From NCBI GenBank assembly GCA_012729555.1, contig JAAYCX010000036.1, forward strand, positions 1-40,332: 40,332 bases of DNA. Reading direction: 5' to 3'. Under the pieces are notes generated by a model. It had not been told where the DNA came from, made no database searches, and worked only from the letters and a program-made list of their open reading frames with translations. The translations under genes and the position numbers were made by a program. Below are positions 18,364 to 25,792 of this stretch, piece by piece. The stretch's first letter is position 1, and each line of letters begins with the position of its first letter. Origin of the DNA: Acidobacteriota bacterium (GTDB taxonomy: Bacteria > Acidobacteriota > UBA6911).

Positions 18364-18972
18364 TTATCTCCGCTTGATCCGGTACACCTCGGCGTAGATG
18401 CGCCGAAGCGGGGCCACGCAGTAGTGGTGGATCAGTTCCATGAAGTTGGCGGGGTCCGCGATCAGCTCCTCGAGCAGACTGTCCCGGATGCCGAAGGAGA
18501 GCCGCACGATGTCGGCCTTCCCCTCGCGCGTCTCCACCTTGATGCTCCCGGCGATGTCCTCCCCGAGGGTGAACACGTCGCAGTTGCGCGTCTTCCTGAT
18601 TTTCTTGAAACCCTCGACGGCCTTCTCGCTGTTGGCCCGGTAGTAGTCGGCGATCCGCCGCGCCAGCTCGGCGTAGTCGAAATTCGGGACCTTGTTGTTG
18701 ACGCTCACCTCGATGCCGCACTCCGCCTCGTCGGCCGTCACCGACAGGCCGTAGGTGAAATCGAGATCGCCCTTATCGAACTTGATCCTGTGCCCGTTTT
18801 CGTCGTGAAAACGCTTGAGCTCGGCGGGGCCGAAGATGTCGGGGTTTTCGGTCTTCTTTTCCGTTGTGATGTAGTAGTCGCTGACGCTCAGGTACCACTG
18901 GTCGATGATGGTTTCGAGCGCCTTGTCGATCAGTTCCGCCGTTTGGGGTGGGATGTTTTTCTTTCCAGACAA
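18364..18972 (-). CDS. Uncharacterised soluble 202-residue protein
   Basis: A cytoplasmic protein with no signal peptide and no recognised domain. The N-terminus is helical (TAELIDKALETIIDQWYLSV); the middle has charged strands (IKFDKGDLDFTYGLSVTADEAECGIEVSVNNKVPNFDY), then ELARRIADYYRANSEKAVEGFKKIRKTRN and a C-terminal helix. It may be a nucleotide- or metal-binding regulator, but I cannot assign it. The start is a TTG at 18972, supported by GAGG about ten bases upstream; no ATG in frame is nearby. It has its own extended -10 promoter and a strong terminator, so it is monocistronic. Confidence 0.7.
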   Translation of the reverse strand: MSGKKNIPPQTAELIDKALETIIDQWYLSVSDYYITTEKKTENPDIFGPAELKRFHDENGHRIKFDKGDLDFTYGLSVTADEAECGIEVSVNNKVPNFDYAELARRIADYYRANSEKAVEGFKKIRKTRNCDVFTLGEDIAGSIKVETREGKADIVRLSFGIRDSLLEELIADPANFMELIHHYCVAPLRRIYAEVYRIKRR

Positions 18973-19041
18973 GCTTTTGATCCTCAGAAATGTGGGTAAA
19001 GGTCCAGCCGCCCTGCACTCTCCTGCGCCATGAAAAACGGG

Positions 19042-19050
19042 AGTATATCA
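19042..19050 (-). promoter_or_regulatory. Extended -10 promoter of the 202-residue protein gene
   Basis: TGATATACT on the minus strand gives a TGn-extended TATACT box (19047-19042). No -35 is apparent. The predicted leader is about 60 bases. Confidence 0.5.
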
Positions 19051-19129
19051 CGCCCCCCGGTCCGTGGGGAAATTTCTTGCCGGCATTTTGCCCCGCGCCC
19101 CATCCCCGCCCCCCGGGCCCGAACACCGA

Positions 19130-19158
19130 TTGACAGCGACGGCCCGATCATGGATAAT
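19130..19158 (+). promoter_or_regulatory. tRNA-Ala promoter
   Basis: TTGACA (19130-19135), 17 bases, then GATAAT (19153-19158). Transcription would start about 15 bases before the mature tRNA. Confidence 0.7.
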
Positions 19159-19180
19159 GCGACTCCGAAATGCCGACCGT

Positions 19181-19256
<76 letters not shown>

Positions 19257-19413
19257 TCGGCTACCCCGGATCCTCGCCTCTGCGATTTCCCCGACTAAGG
19301 TCTTGGTATTCTCCTCTGCCCATGCGGGTGCGCGAAACATCCATCGTTTTAGGACGTAGTAAATGTCCTCGGCACCCGCCCGGGCTTGCGCGCGGGCCGG
19401 GGACAGGAGGAGC

Positions 19414-19905
19414 ATGGCGGACAAGGAACACCTCACGGTGCTGATCGACGCGCTCAGGAGCGCGGACATCGGGATCTGGAACTCCTGGCGCGCGGCACTC
19501 GCCGGGAGCCCCGACCTCAGGGGAGCGGACCTCAGGGGCGCGGACCTGCGCCGCGCCGACCTGAGGGGCGCACTCCTCGGGCGCGCCGACCTGCGCCGCG
19601 CCTCCCTTCTGAAAGCCGACCTGCGCCGGGCGGTCCTGCGCAAGGCGGACCTGTGCGGCGCCGTCCTGCGCAAGGCCGATCTCCGCCTGGCCGATGCGAG
19701 CGCCGCCCTCCTGCGCCGGGCCGACCTGCGCCGCGCCGACCTCTCCGGGGCCGACCTGCGGAGCGCGGACCTGCGGTGGGCCAACCTCTCGGGCGCCGTG
19801 CTGGAAACGGCCGACCTGCGCTGGGCCAGGCTGCGCGGGTCGATCCGGGCGGAAGCGTCCGAGGCGGACGGGGCGTCCAAGGCGGACGGGGCGGCCGCGG
19901 ACTAG
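19414..19905 (+). CDS. Pentapeptide-repeat protein
   Basis: A 163-residue protein of which most (about residues 32-145) is pentapeptide repeats of the A(D/N)LxX type: DLRGADLRGADLRRADLRG, RADLRRASLLKADLRRAVL and so on, about 20 units. These form a right-handed quadrilateral beta helix. The N-terminal 30 residues are helical and the C-terminus is a low-complexity Ala/Glu/Asp tail. Such proteins can mimic DNA (Qnr/MfpA) and protect gyrase, or act in other interactions; the acidic-basic balance here (many Arg) makes DNA mimicry less likely. GGAGGA precedes the ATG. It lies directly downstream of tRNA-Ala. Confidence 0.85.
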   Translation: MADKEHLTVLIDALRSADIGIWNSWRAALAGSPDLRGADLRGADLRRADLRGALLGRADLRRASLLKADLRRAVLRKADLCGAVLRKADLRLADASAALLRRADLRRADLSGADLRSADLRWANLSGAVLETADLRWARLRGSIRAEASEADGASKADGAAAD

Positions 19906-20462
19906 TTCAGTTCTTTCTGCGCGGCCGCGAGAATCTTTTCCTGCCCGATGAGGCTCCCCTTGTTCCGGGCCCGGTAGGCGATGTCGAGCTGGGTCTTCGC
20001 CCTCTTCTGGAAACGGTTCTGGATCAGGTGGCACTTGGCGAACGCCATCATCGCTTCCTCGATCTTCCCCTCGTTCTTGAGCGCCACCCCGAGATAGAGG
20101 TAGGCCTCGCCGAACTTCGGCCGCGCGCCGAGGGCCCGCTCCGAGAGGCCGCGCACCGCGATGGAGTTCCCCTGCTTGAGGAGCGCATCCAGGTTCTCCG
20201 TGAAAAGCCCGTCGGCGTAGGCCGTGAGCCGCGAGTCCATATCGGGCCGCTCCTTGTAGATGGCCGCGATCTGCTGTGCCCGCTGCGTCGGGTTTTTCAC
20301 CGCCGCGATCGCCTGGAGGCGCTCGTAGTCCTCCGCGTACTTGATGTCATCGACGCCGGCTTCCTGGGCGGGGATGGAAGGAACCGCCGCCAGGGCGGCC
20401 ACCAGAAGGCACGCGAGAGAGAGGATCCAGGTCCGAAGGGGATATTTGCTGTTGGCCGACAT
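19902..20462 (-). CDS. Exported TPR-like protein
   Basis: A 186-residue protein with a signal peptide (WILSLACLLVAALAAVPSIPAQ) and a helical mature part. GARPKFGEAYLYLGVALKNEGKIEEAMMAFAKCHLIQN reads as one clear TPR motif, with weaker repeats before and after (YERLQAIAAVKNPTQRAQQIAAIYKERP). The likely role is a periplasmic scaffold. It converges with the pentapeptide-repeat gene with a 4-base overlap and its start lies just before the tRNA-Val promoter. Confidence 0.78.
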   Translation of the reverse strand: MSANSKYPLRTWILSLACLLVAALAAVPSIPAQEAGVDDIKYAEDYERLQAIAAVKNPTQRAQQIAAIYKERPDMDSRLTAYADGLFTENLDALLKQGNSIAVRGLSERALGARPKFGEAYLYLGVALKNEGKIEEAMMAFAKCHLIQNRFQKRAKTQLDIAYRARNKGSLIGQEKILAAAQKELN

Positions 20463-20488
20463 TAAATGAACCTCCCGTGGAAAGTCTA

Positions 20489-20516
20489 TTTACAAATGGG
20501 AACCGGAATGTTAAAT
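20489..20516 (+). promoter_or_regulatory. Possible tRNA-Val promoter
   Basis: TTTACA (20489-20494), 16 bases, then TTAAAT (20511-20516), 14 bases before the tRNA. Both boxes are fair rather than consensus. Confidence 0.45.
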
Positions 20517-20530
20517 ACTATCTTCGCCGG

Positions 20531-20606
20531 GGGCGCCTAGCTCAGCTGGTAGAGCACTGCGATCACACCGCAGGGGTCACAGGTTCGAGTCCTGTGGCGC
20601 CCACCA
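20531..20606 (+). tRNA. tRNA-Val (CAC)
   Basis: 76 bases with a perfect acceptor stem GGGCGCC/GGCGCCC, D arm GCTC/GAGC, anticodon arm CTGCG-ATCACAC-CGCAG with anticodon CAC at 20564-20566, variable loop GGGTC, T arm ACAGG/CCTGT and an encoded CCA. It reads GTG codons. Confidence 0.95.
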
Positions 20607-20695
20607 CCCTTTTCCCGCCATTGTAACGGCCCTTCCCGATTTCCAAAAGCTTTTTCCTTTAGGCCGCCGGGGAGGCCCGGCCGGCGCCCCGCCGC

Positions 20696-20753
20696 CCCAT
20701 TCACCGGCCGCCGGCTTCGGCACGCCCATCCACCGGCCGCTGGCTTCGGCGCG
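20696..20753 (+). repeat. 29-bp tandem direct repeat upstream of the kinase gene
   Basis: Two adjacent copies (20696-20724 and 20725-20753) differ at three positions. Each contains GCYGGCTTCGGC, able to form a small hairpin. A TTTT follows the second copy, then the kinase promoter. Confidence 0.7.
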
Positions 20754-20758
20754 CCTTT

Positions 20759-20769
20759 TGGGTTATGGT
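20759..20769 (+). promoter_or_regulatory. Extended -10 promoter of the kinase gene
   Basis: TGGGT precedes TATGGT (20764-20769), about 38 bases before the kinase ATG. No -35 is visible; the tandem repeats lie just upstream. Confidence 0.4.
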
Positions 20770-20807
20770 AGTCGCACCGCGGCGCTTGCGAATCCCGGGG
20801 AGAGCGG

Positions 20808-23804
20808 ATGGCCGAAATCGTTGGACACTACGAGATCCTGGAGAAGCTGGGGGAGGGGGGGATGGGCCTCGTCTACCGGGCCCGCGACACCCGCCTCGGC
20901 CGCGAGGTCGCCCTCAAGCTGCTGCCCGAGCGGCTGGCCGTCCAGCCGGCCTACCTGCAGCGCTTCAAGCGCGAGGCGCGCGCGGCCTCCTCGCTCAACC
21001 ACCCCAATATCTGCACCATCTACGAAATCGGGGAGCACGAGGGGCGCCCCTTCATCGCCATGGAACTGCTCGAGGGGGAAACCGTGCGGCAGCTCCTCCC
21101 GCACAGGCCGCTCGAGGAGGACCGCATCCTCGCCCTCGGGCTCGAAATCGCCGACGCCCTGGAGGCGGCGCACTCGAAGGGCATCATCCACCGGGATCTC
21201 AAGCCCGCGAACATCTTCGTCACCCGCCGCGGCGGCGTCAAGATCCTCGATTTCGGCCTGGCCAAGCTGGCCGCGGCCGGCGAGGCCCCCGACCCCGCCG
21301 CGCAGGGGGACGAGATCTCGCCCGAGTACCTGAGCTCCCCGCAGGTGGCCATCGGCACCCTCCCCTACATGTCGCCCGAACAGGCGCTCTCGGAGGAACT
21401 CGACGGGCGCTCGGACCTCTTCTCGCTCGGCTCGGTCCTCTACGAGATGGCCACCGGCCTCCCGGCCTTCACCGGGAAGTCGCACCCCGTCCTCTTCCAG
21501 CAGATCCTGACCCGCGTCCCCGCCCCCCCGAACCGGCTCAACCCGGAGATTTCCCCGAGGCTTGCAGACGCCATCTGCCGCCTGCTCGAAAAGGACCGGG
21601 AGCTGCGCTACCAGACCGCGGCCGACCTGCGCGCCGATTTCAGGCGGATCCGGCGCGACCGCGAACTCGCCCGGGCGGTCCCCGGCGCCCCGCCCCCGCC
21701 CCCGGCCGAACCCGCCCCCGCCGCCTCCGGGCCGCACCGCCGTCCCTGGGCCCTCTTCCGGGCACAAGCCCGTCCCGCGGGGAGCGCGCCCCGTCCCGAA
21801 ACGACGGGGCGCCCCCTCCCGGCCCTCCTCTCGCGCCTCCGCCGCCCGAAGACCGCCGCGCTCGCCCTCCTCGCCCTGCTGGCCCTGGCCCTTTCGGCCC
21901 TCTACCTCCTCCCCCGTCCGGTTTACCTCCCCTGCATCGAGTTCGCGGACTTCACGGGCGGCTCCGAATCGGTCGACGCCGATGTGGTGAGCTTCGTCCT
22001 CGGGCGCACCCTCTCCCAGTTCCCCGAGATCAGCGTGCTCGACGGCAAGGAATTCGGCCACCTCCTCCGGATGGAGCGGGCGCGCCGTCAAAGCGCCGGA
22101 GCCGCGTCCCTGCTCGAGCGCCTGCCGTGGCGCGAGCGGCGGCTGGAGCCCGCGGTGCGGGTCGGCGGGCACGTGAGCGACTCGCTGGGCCAGCTCGAGA
22201 TCCGCCTCGACTGCCGCATCCGCGGCCGCGCGAGCGTCCAGGTCCGGCGTTTCCGGGGGGTCGACGACCTGCTCAACCAGGGGATCGACGAACTGGCGCG
22301 GTACACGCTCGAGGCCTACGCCCCCGCCGCGGCGGAGCGCCGCTACCGCGCCCGCCCCCGCGCCTACCGCACCGCGGTCGAGCTGCTCTCGCCGCGCTGG
22401 GACGCGCTGCGCCACTACCACCGCGGCGCGCGGGCCTGGGAGAGCTTCGACATGTACTCGGCCGAACGGGAGCTCCGCTCCGCGCTCGAGATCGACCCCA
22501 ACCTGGCCCTGGCCCACCTCAAACTGGGCGAGGTCCGGATTTTCCAGAACCAGTGGGACGCGGCGCAGTCGGAAATCCTGGCCGCCCGGCGCCAGTCGGG
22601 GGCCCTGACCGAGGAGGACCAGCTGCGGGTGGAGGCCTTCCTGGCCCGTGTCTTCGGCCAGCCGTTCGACGAGCGCGTCTACCTGCAGCGCCTCATCGGG
22701 CTGCGCCCGCACAAGCGGGAGTACCTCTACGAACTGGCCGAGTCGTACTTCCACACCGCCGACGTCGACGAGGCGATCAGCCGCTACCAGGACGCGCTCA
22801 GCCTCGACGCCGATTACGCCCGCGTCTACAACCACCTGGCCTACTGCTACTCCTGGAAGGGGGAGCACGCCAGGGCGCTCGAGGCCTGCCGCCGTTACCT
22901 CGAGCTGGACCGGAGCGCCAACGCCTACGACAGCCTCGGGGACGCCCACATGCAGGCGGGGGAATACGAGCGCGCCCGGGAGATGAAATCGCGCGCCATC
23001 GAGATGGACCCCGACATCTTCTACGCCATCCGCAACCTCGCCTTCATCGAGATGCTGACCGGGCGCGGCGACGCCGCCCTGGAGCGGCTCCGGTCGATCG
23101 CCGGAGCCACCGACGACAAGGTGCAGATGGCGCAGTCGTACGCGGCGCTGGCCTACGTCCACTACCGCGCGGGGCGGGCGGCGGAGGCGCGCGAAATGTG
23201 CCGCCGCGGACTGGGGCTGCTCGGCTCGGTCCAGTACGACGCCCCCCACGACGAGCTGGTCTGGATCCTCGGCATGATCGAGATCGGCCGCGGCGACCTC
23301 GCGGCCGCGCGCCGCGCCCTGGGGCAGCTGCGCGATATCCTCGATTCCAGCTCCATCACCGCGATGAACTACAAGCCGGCCTACAAGTACTGGCTCTACC
23401 TGAACGCCCGCATCCTGGCCGAGGAGGGGCGCCGCGCCGAGGCCGCGGCCGCCGTCAACGACCTGGTCTGGATCCGGGACAAGCTCGGGTACTGGAGCAC
23501 CCCGTACGACTGCGCCTTCTTCTTCGACCTGATCGGGAAGATCCACGAGCGGATGGGGCAGGAGGAGGAGGCCGAGCAGGCCTACCTCGACAGCCTCTCC
23601 TACAACCCCCGTTACGCCGAGGCCAGGCTGCACCTGGCCGAATTGCTGCAGCGCAAGGGGGCAGCGGAGGCGGCGCAGCGGGAGATGAGCCTGTTCTGGC
23701 AGCAGTGGCGGGGGGCGGAGGAAGACGACCCCCTCACCGTGGCCGCGCTCCGCGCCTCGGCCCTGATGGGGTTGTCGCGGCCGGACGCCGGAGCGCGGCG
23801 ATGA
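20808..23804 (+). CDS. Receptor-like Ser/Thr protein kinase with TPR domain
   Basis: A 998-residue membrane kinase. The cytoplasmic kinase domain (residues 7 to about 285) has the glycine loop GEGGMG, Lys37 in VALK, the HRDLKPAN catalytic loop with Asp130, DFG at 148-150 and a [11 protein letters not shown] activation segment, so it should be active. A Pro-rich linker leads to a transmembrane helix (about 348-368). The external part starts with a FlgO- or adenylate-cyclase-associated-like domain ([28 protein letters not shown] split over about 375-520) and ends with roughly ten TPR units. GGGGAGAG precedes the ATG. The TPR region probably senses or binds an envelope partner. Confidence 0.93.
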   Translation: MAEIVGHYEILEKLGEGGMGLVYRARDTRLGREVALKLLPERLAVQPAYLQRFKREARAASSLNHPNICTIYEIGEHEGRPFIAMELLEGETVRQLLPHRPLEEDRILALGLEIADALEAAHSKGIIHRDLKPANIFVTRRGGVKILDFGLAKLAAAGEAPDPAAQGDEISPEYLSSPQVAIGTLPYMSPEQALSEELDGRSDLFSLGSVLYEMATGLPAFTGKSHPVLFQQILTRVPAPPNRLNPEISPRLADAICRLLEKDRELRYQTAADLRADFRRIRRDRELARAVPGAPPPPPAEPAPAASGPHRRPWALFRAQARPAGSAPRPETTGRPLPALLSRLRRPKTAALALLALLALALSALYLLPRPVYLPCIEFADFTGGSESVDADVVSFVLGRTLSQFPEISVLDGKEFGHLLRMERARRQSAGAASLLERLPWRERRLEPAVRVGGHVSDSLGQLEIRLDCRIRGRASVQVRRFRGVDDLLNQGIDELARYTLEAYAPAAAERRYRARPRAYRTAVELLSPRWDALRHYHRGARAWESFDMYSAERELRSALEIDPNLALAHLKLGEVRIFQNQWDAAQSEILAARRQSGALTEEDQLRVEAFLARVFGQPFDERVYLQRLIGLRPHKREYLYELAESYFHTADVDEAISRYQDALSLDADYARVYNHLAYCYSWKGEHARALEACRRYLELDRSANAYDSLGDAHMQAGEYERAREMKSRAIEMDPDIFYAIRNLAFIEMLTGRGDAALERLRSIAGATDDKVQMAQSYAALAYVHYRAGRAAEAREMCRRGLGLLGSVQYDAPHDELVWILGMIEIGRGDLAAARRALGQLRDILDSSSITAMNYKPAYKYWLYLNARILAEEGRRAEAAAAVNDLVWIRDKLGYWSTPYDCAFFFDLIGKIHERMGQEEEAEQAYLDSLSYNPRYAEARLHLAELLQRKGAAEAAQREMSLFWQQWRGAEEDDPLTVAALRASALMGLSRPDAGARR

Positions 23805-24472
23805 TCCGGGCGGTCCTGTTCGACCTCGACGGGGTGCTGTTCGACACCCTCGGCTACCACTGCCGGGCGTGGCGCCGGGCGTTCGAGCTGCGCGGGGGGA
23901 CGATCCGGGACGAGACCGTTCTCCGCAACGAAGGGCGCAGCTCGGGCGACATCCTCCCCCTCCTGATGCGGGAATCGGGGGTGGAGATCCCGCCCGGGGA
24001 GCGGGAGGCGTTCCTCGAGGAAAAGCGCCGCTACTTCCAGGCCATCCTGGAGGTCCGCCCCTTCCCGGGCGCCCTCCGGGTGGTGCGGGAGCTGCGGGAG
24101 CGCGGATACCGCCTCGCCCTGGTCACCGGCAGCGACTCGCGCAACGTCCGCCTCCTCCTGGACGACGCGCTGCGGGAGTGCTTCGGGGCCGTCGTCACCG
24201 GCGACGGGGCCGGGCGCACGAAACCCGCCCCCGACCCCTGGCTCGCCGCGGCCCGCGCGCTCGATGTCGAGCCCCGCGAGTGCCTCGTGGTGGAGAACGC
24301 GCCGCTGGGGATCGAGGCCGCCCGCGCCGCCGGGATGACGTGCGTCGCCGTGCGGAGCACCCTCGGGGCAAAGTGGCTGGCCGCCGCCGACCTGGTCGTC
24401 CCCGAGATCGGCCGTGTCCTGGACCACCCCCTCCTGGCGCCCGGGGCGCGCGGACCGGAATCTAGCTCTTGA
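23801..24472 (+). CDS. HAD-superfamily phosphatase, beta-phosphoglucomutase-like
   Basis: A 223-residue HAD hydrolase. Motif I is DLDGVLFDT with nucleophile Asp and acid Asp two residues on; motif II is VTGSDS; motif III is the Lys in GRTKPAPD; motif IV is VVENAPLGIEAA. The substrate (a phosphosugar or a small phosphate) cannot be told. Its ATG overlaps the stop of the kinase gene (ATGA), so it is coupled to a Ser/Thr kinase, though HAD enzymes of this subgroup normally act on metabolites. It overlaps the convergent ExeA-like gene by 11 bases. Confidence 0.9.
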   Translation: MIRAVLFDLDGVLFDTLGYHCRAWRRAFELRGGTIRDETVLRNEGRSSGDILPLLMRESGVEIPPGEREAFLEEKRRYFQAILEVRPFPGALRVVRELRERGYRLALVTGSDSRNVRLLLDDALRECFGAVVTGDGAGRTKPAPDPWLAAARALDVEPRECLVVENAPLGIEAARAAGMTCVAVRSTLGAKWLAAADLVVPEIGRVLDHPLLAPGARGPESSS

Positions 24473-25655
24473 CCACGTAAAGGTGGGGTTTCGCGCGGGA
24501 GCGGCCCCCGCCCCCCCCCTCGTCCCAGGGGGAGAGCGCCTGCGAGCGCAGGACCAGGTCGTAGGCCGAGTCCTCCACGATCCGTTCGTCCACGGCCGGG
24601 AGGCCGATCGAGGCGGCCAGCGACAGGGAGTGGCGGCAGAGCATGTTGACGCTGAGCGGGATGCCGCGCGAATACAGGGCCACCAGGTCGAGGGCCGCGG
24701 GGGTGAAGGCCCCCGGGGCGCAGCCGGAAAGCCGGAGCCGGTGGAGCACGTACCCGCGCGTCTCGGCCGCGTCCATGGGCGTCAGCCGGCAGTAGACGCC
24801 GATCCGCCGGCCGGGCGCCTCTTCCCCCCGCCCCGCGAGGCGGTCGGCCAGCCCCGGCCTCCCGGCCAGGATCACGGTCAGCAGCCGCTGCCGCCCGAGC
24901 GCCGGCTCCGCCAGCGCTACGAGGCGTCCGAGCGCGTCCCCGTCCAGTTCCTGGGCGTTGTCGACGATGACGGCCGCGCGCCGGCCCGCGAGGGCCCGCC
25001 GGACGAGCTCCCGCTCGAGGCGCCCCGGGGCGTCGGCGGCGGCGCAATCCCCCCCTTCGATCCCGAGGGCCCCCATGACGGCCCGCGCCAGCTGCCCGCT
25101 CCCCCTCGAGGGGCCGGAGAGGTGGACGAAATCGCACTGCCGCCGGAGGCTCCCCGCCAGGAAGGCCAGCAGCGTCGTCTTCCCCATTCCCGCCTGTCCC
25201 AGGAGCGCGGCGGCGCCGCGCCCCTCGCGCAGGACCGTGCGGAGCGCGGCCAGCACGTCCCGGTGCGCGCGCGTGAGGCAGTAGAGAGCGGGGTCGGGGG
25301 CGAAGCCGAAGGGGTCCGCGAGCCCCCGCGCGCGCCGGTCGCGCCCGCCGGGCGCCGCCGCGAGCCCCCGCTCGAGGAGCAGGGCGACGGAAGCGTCGGG
25401 CACGCCCTGCGCCCAGCGGGTGGCGAGCTGGAAGGCGCGGCAGAGGTAGCGGCGCTTCCCCGACTGCAGCTGCGCCACCGTGGAGCCCTCGGCGGCAAGT
25501 TGCTCCGCGTCGAGGATCGAGAGGATCCGGTCCCCGATCAGGGCGTCGAGCGCCTCGGGACGATCCGCCGGGTTCGGGTAGGCCAGGATCCTGACCGATT
25601 CCGGGTCGCCCGCCAGGGGCCGCAGGGCGGCGTCGAGCAGGATGATACCGTTCAC
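24462..25655 (-). CDS. ExeA/GspA-like AAA ATPase with an N-terminal extra domain
   Basis: A 397-residue protein. Residues 1-100 form a PAS-like domain (ILLDAALRPLAGDPESVRILAYP) resembling N-termini of some acidobacterial regulators. The AAA domain (about 112-345) opens with FGFAPDPALYCLTRAHRDVLAAL, the usual ExeA lead-in, and has Walker A GQAGMGKTT (153-161), Walker B AAVIVDNAQEL and the sensor region LLTVILAGRPGL. ExeA proteins normally help assemble secretins; the C-terminal peptidoglycan-binding domain is missing. Start is GTG at 25655, with AAGGAGG six bases before it. It stands alone. Confidence 0.82.
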   Translation of the reverse strand: MNGIILLDAALRPLAGDPESVRILAYPNPADRPEALDALIGDRILSILDAEQLAAEGSTVAQLQSGKRRYLCRAFQLATRWAQGVPDASVALLLERGLAAAPGGRDRRARGLADPFGFAPDPALYCLTRAHRDVLAALRTVLREGRGAAALLGQAGMGKTTLLAFLAGSLRRQCDFVHLSGPSRGSGQLARAVMGALGIEGGDCAAADAPGRLERELVRRALAGRRAAVIVDNAQELDGDALGRLVALAEPALGRQRLLTVILAGRPGLADRLAGRGEEAPGRRIGVYCRLTPMDAAETRGYVLHRLRLSGCAPGAFTPAALDLVALYSRGIPLSVNMLCRHSLSLAASIGLPAVDERIVEDSAYDLVLRSQALSPWDEGGGGGRSRAKPHLYVVKS

Positions 25656-25753
25656 ACATCGCCTCCTTCGCCCCCCTTATCGGGCGGAAGGGGGGGACGG
25701 AATACTCTTTTGCCCCCCGATTCTTCTCCGCCGGCGGGCGCCCGCCCCCGTTA

Positions 25754-25764
25754 TGCGCTACAAT
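25754..25764 (+). promoter_or_regulatory. Extended -10 promoter of the E1 gene
   Basis: TGCGC precedes TACAAT (25759-25764). The box contains the in-frame ATG at 25763, which is therefore not the start of the protein. Confidence 0.5.
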
Positions 25765-25792
25765 GGAAGGCAGGAAAGAAAGGGGCGCGCCC

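Noticed and set aside
20763-23633. Very long open frame antisense to the kinase gene
   Set aside because: A consequence of high GC at third positions; the composition is low-complexity and has no recognisable domains, while the sense strand encodes a complete kinase.
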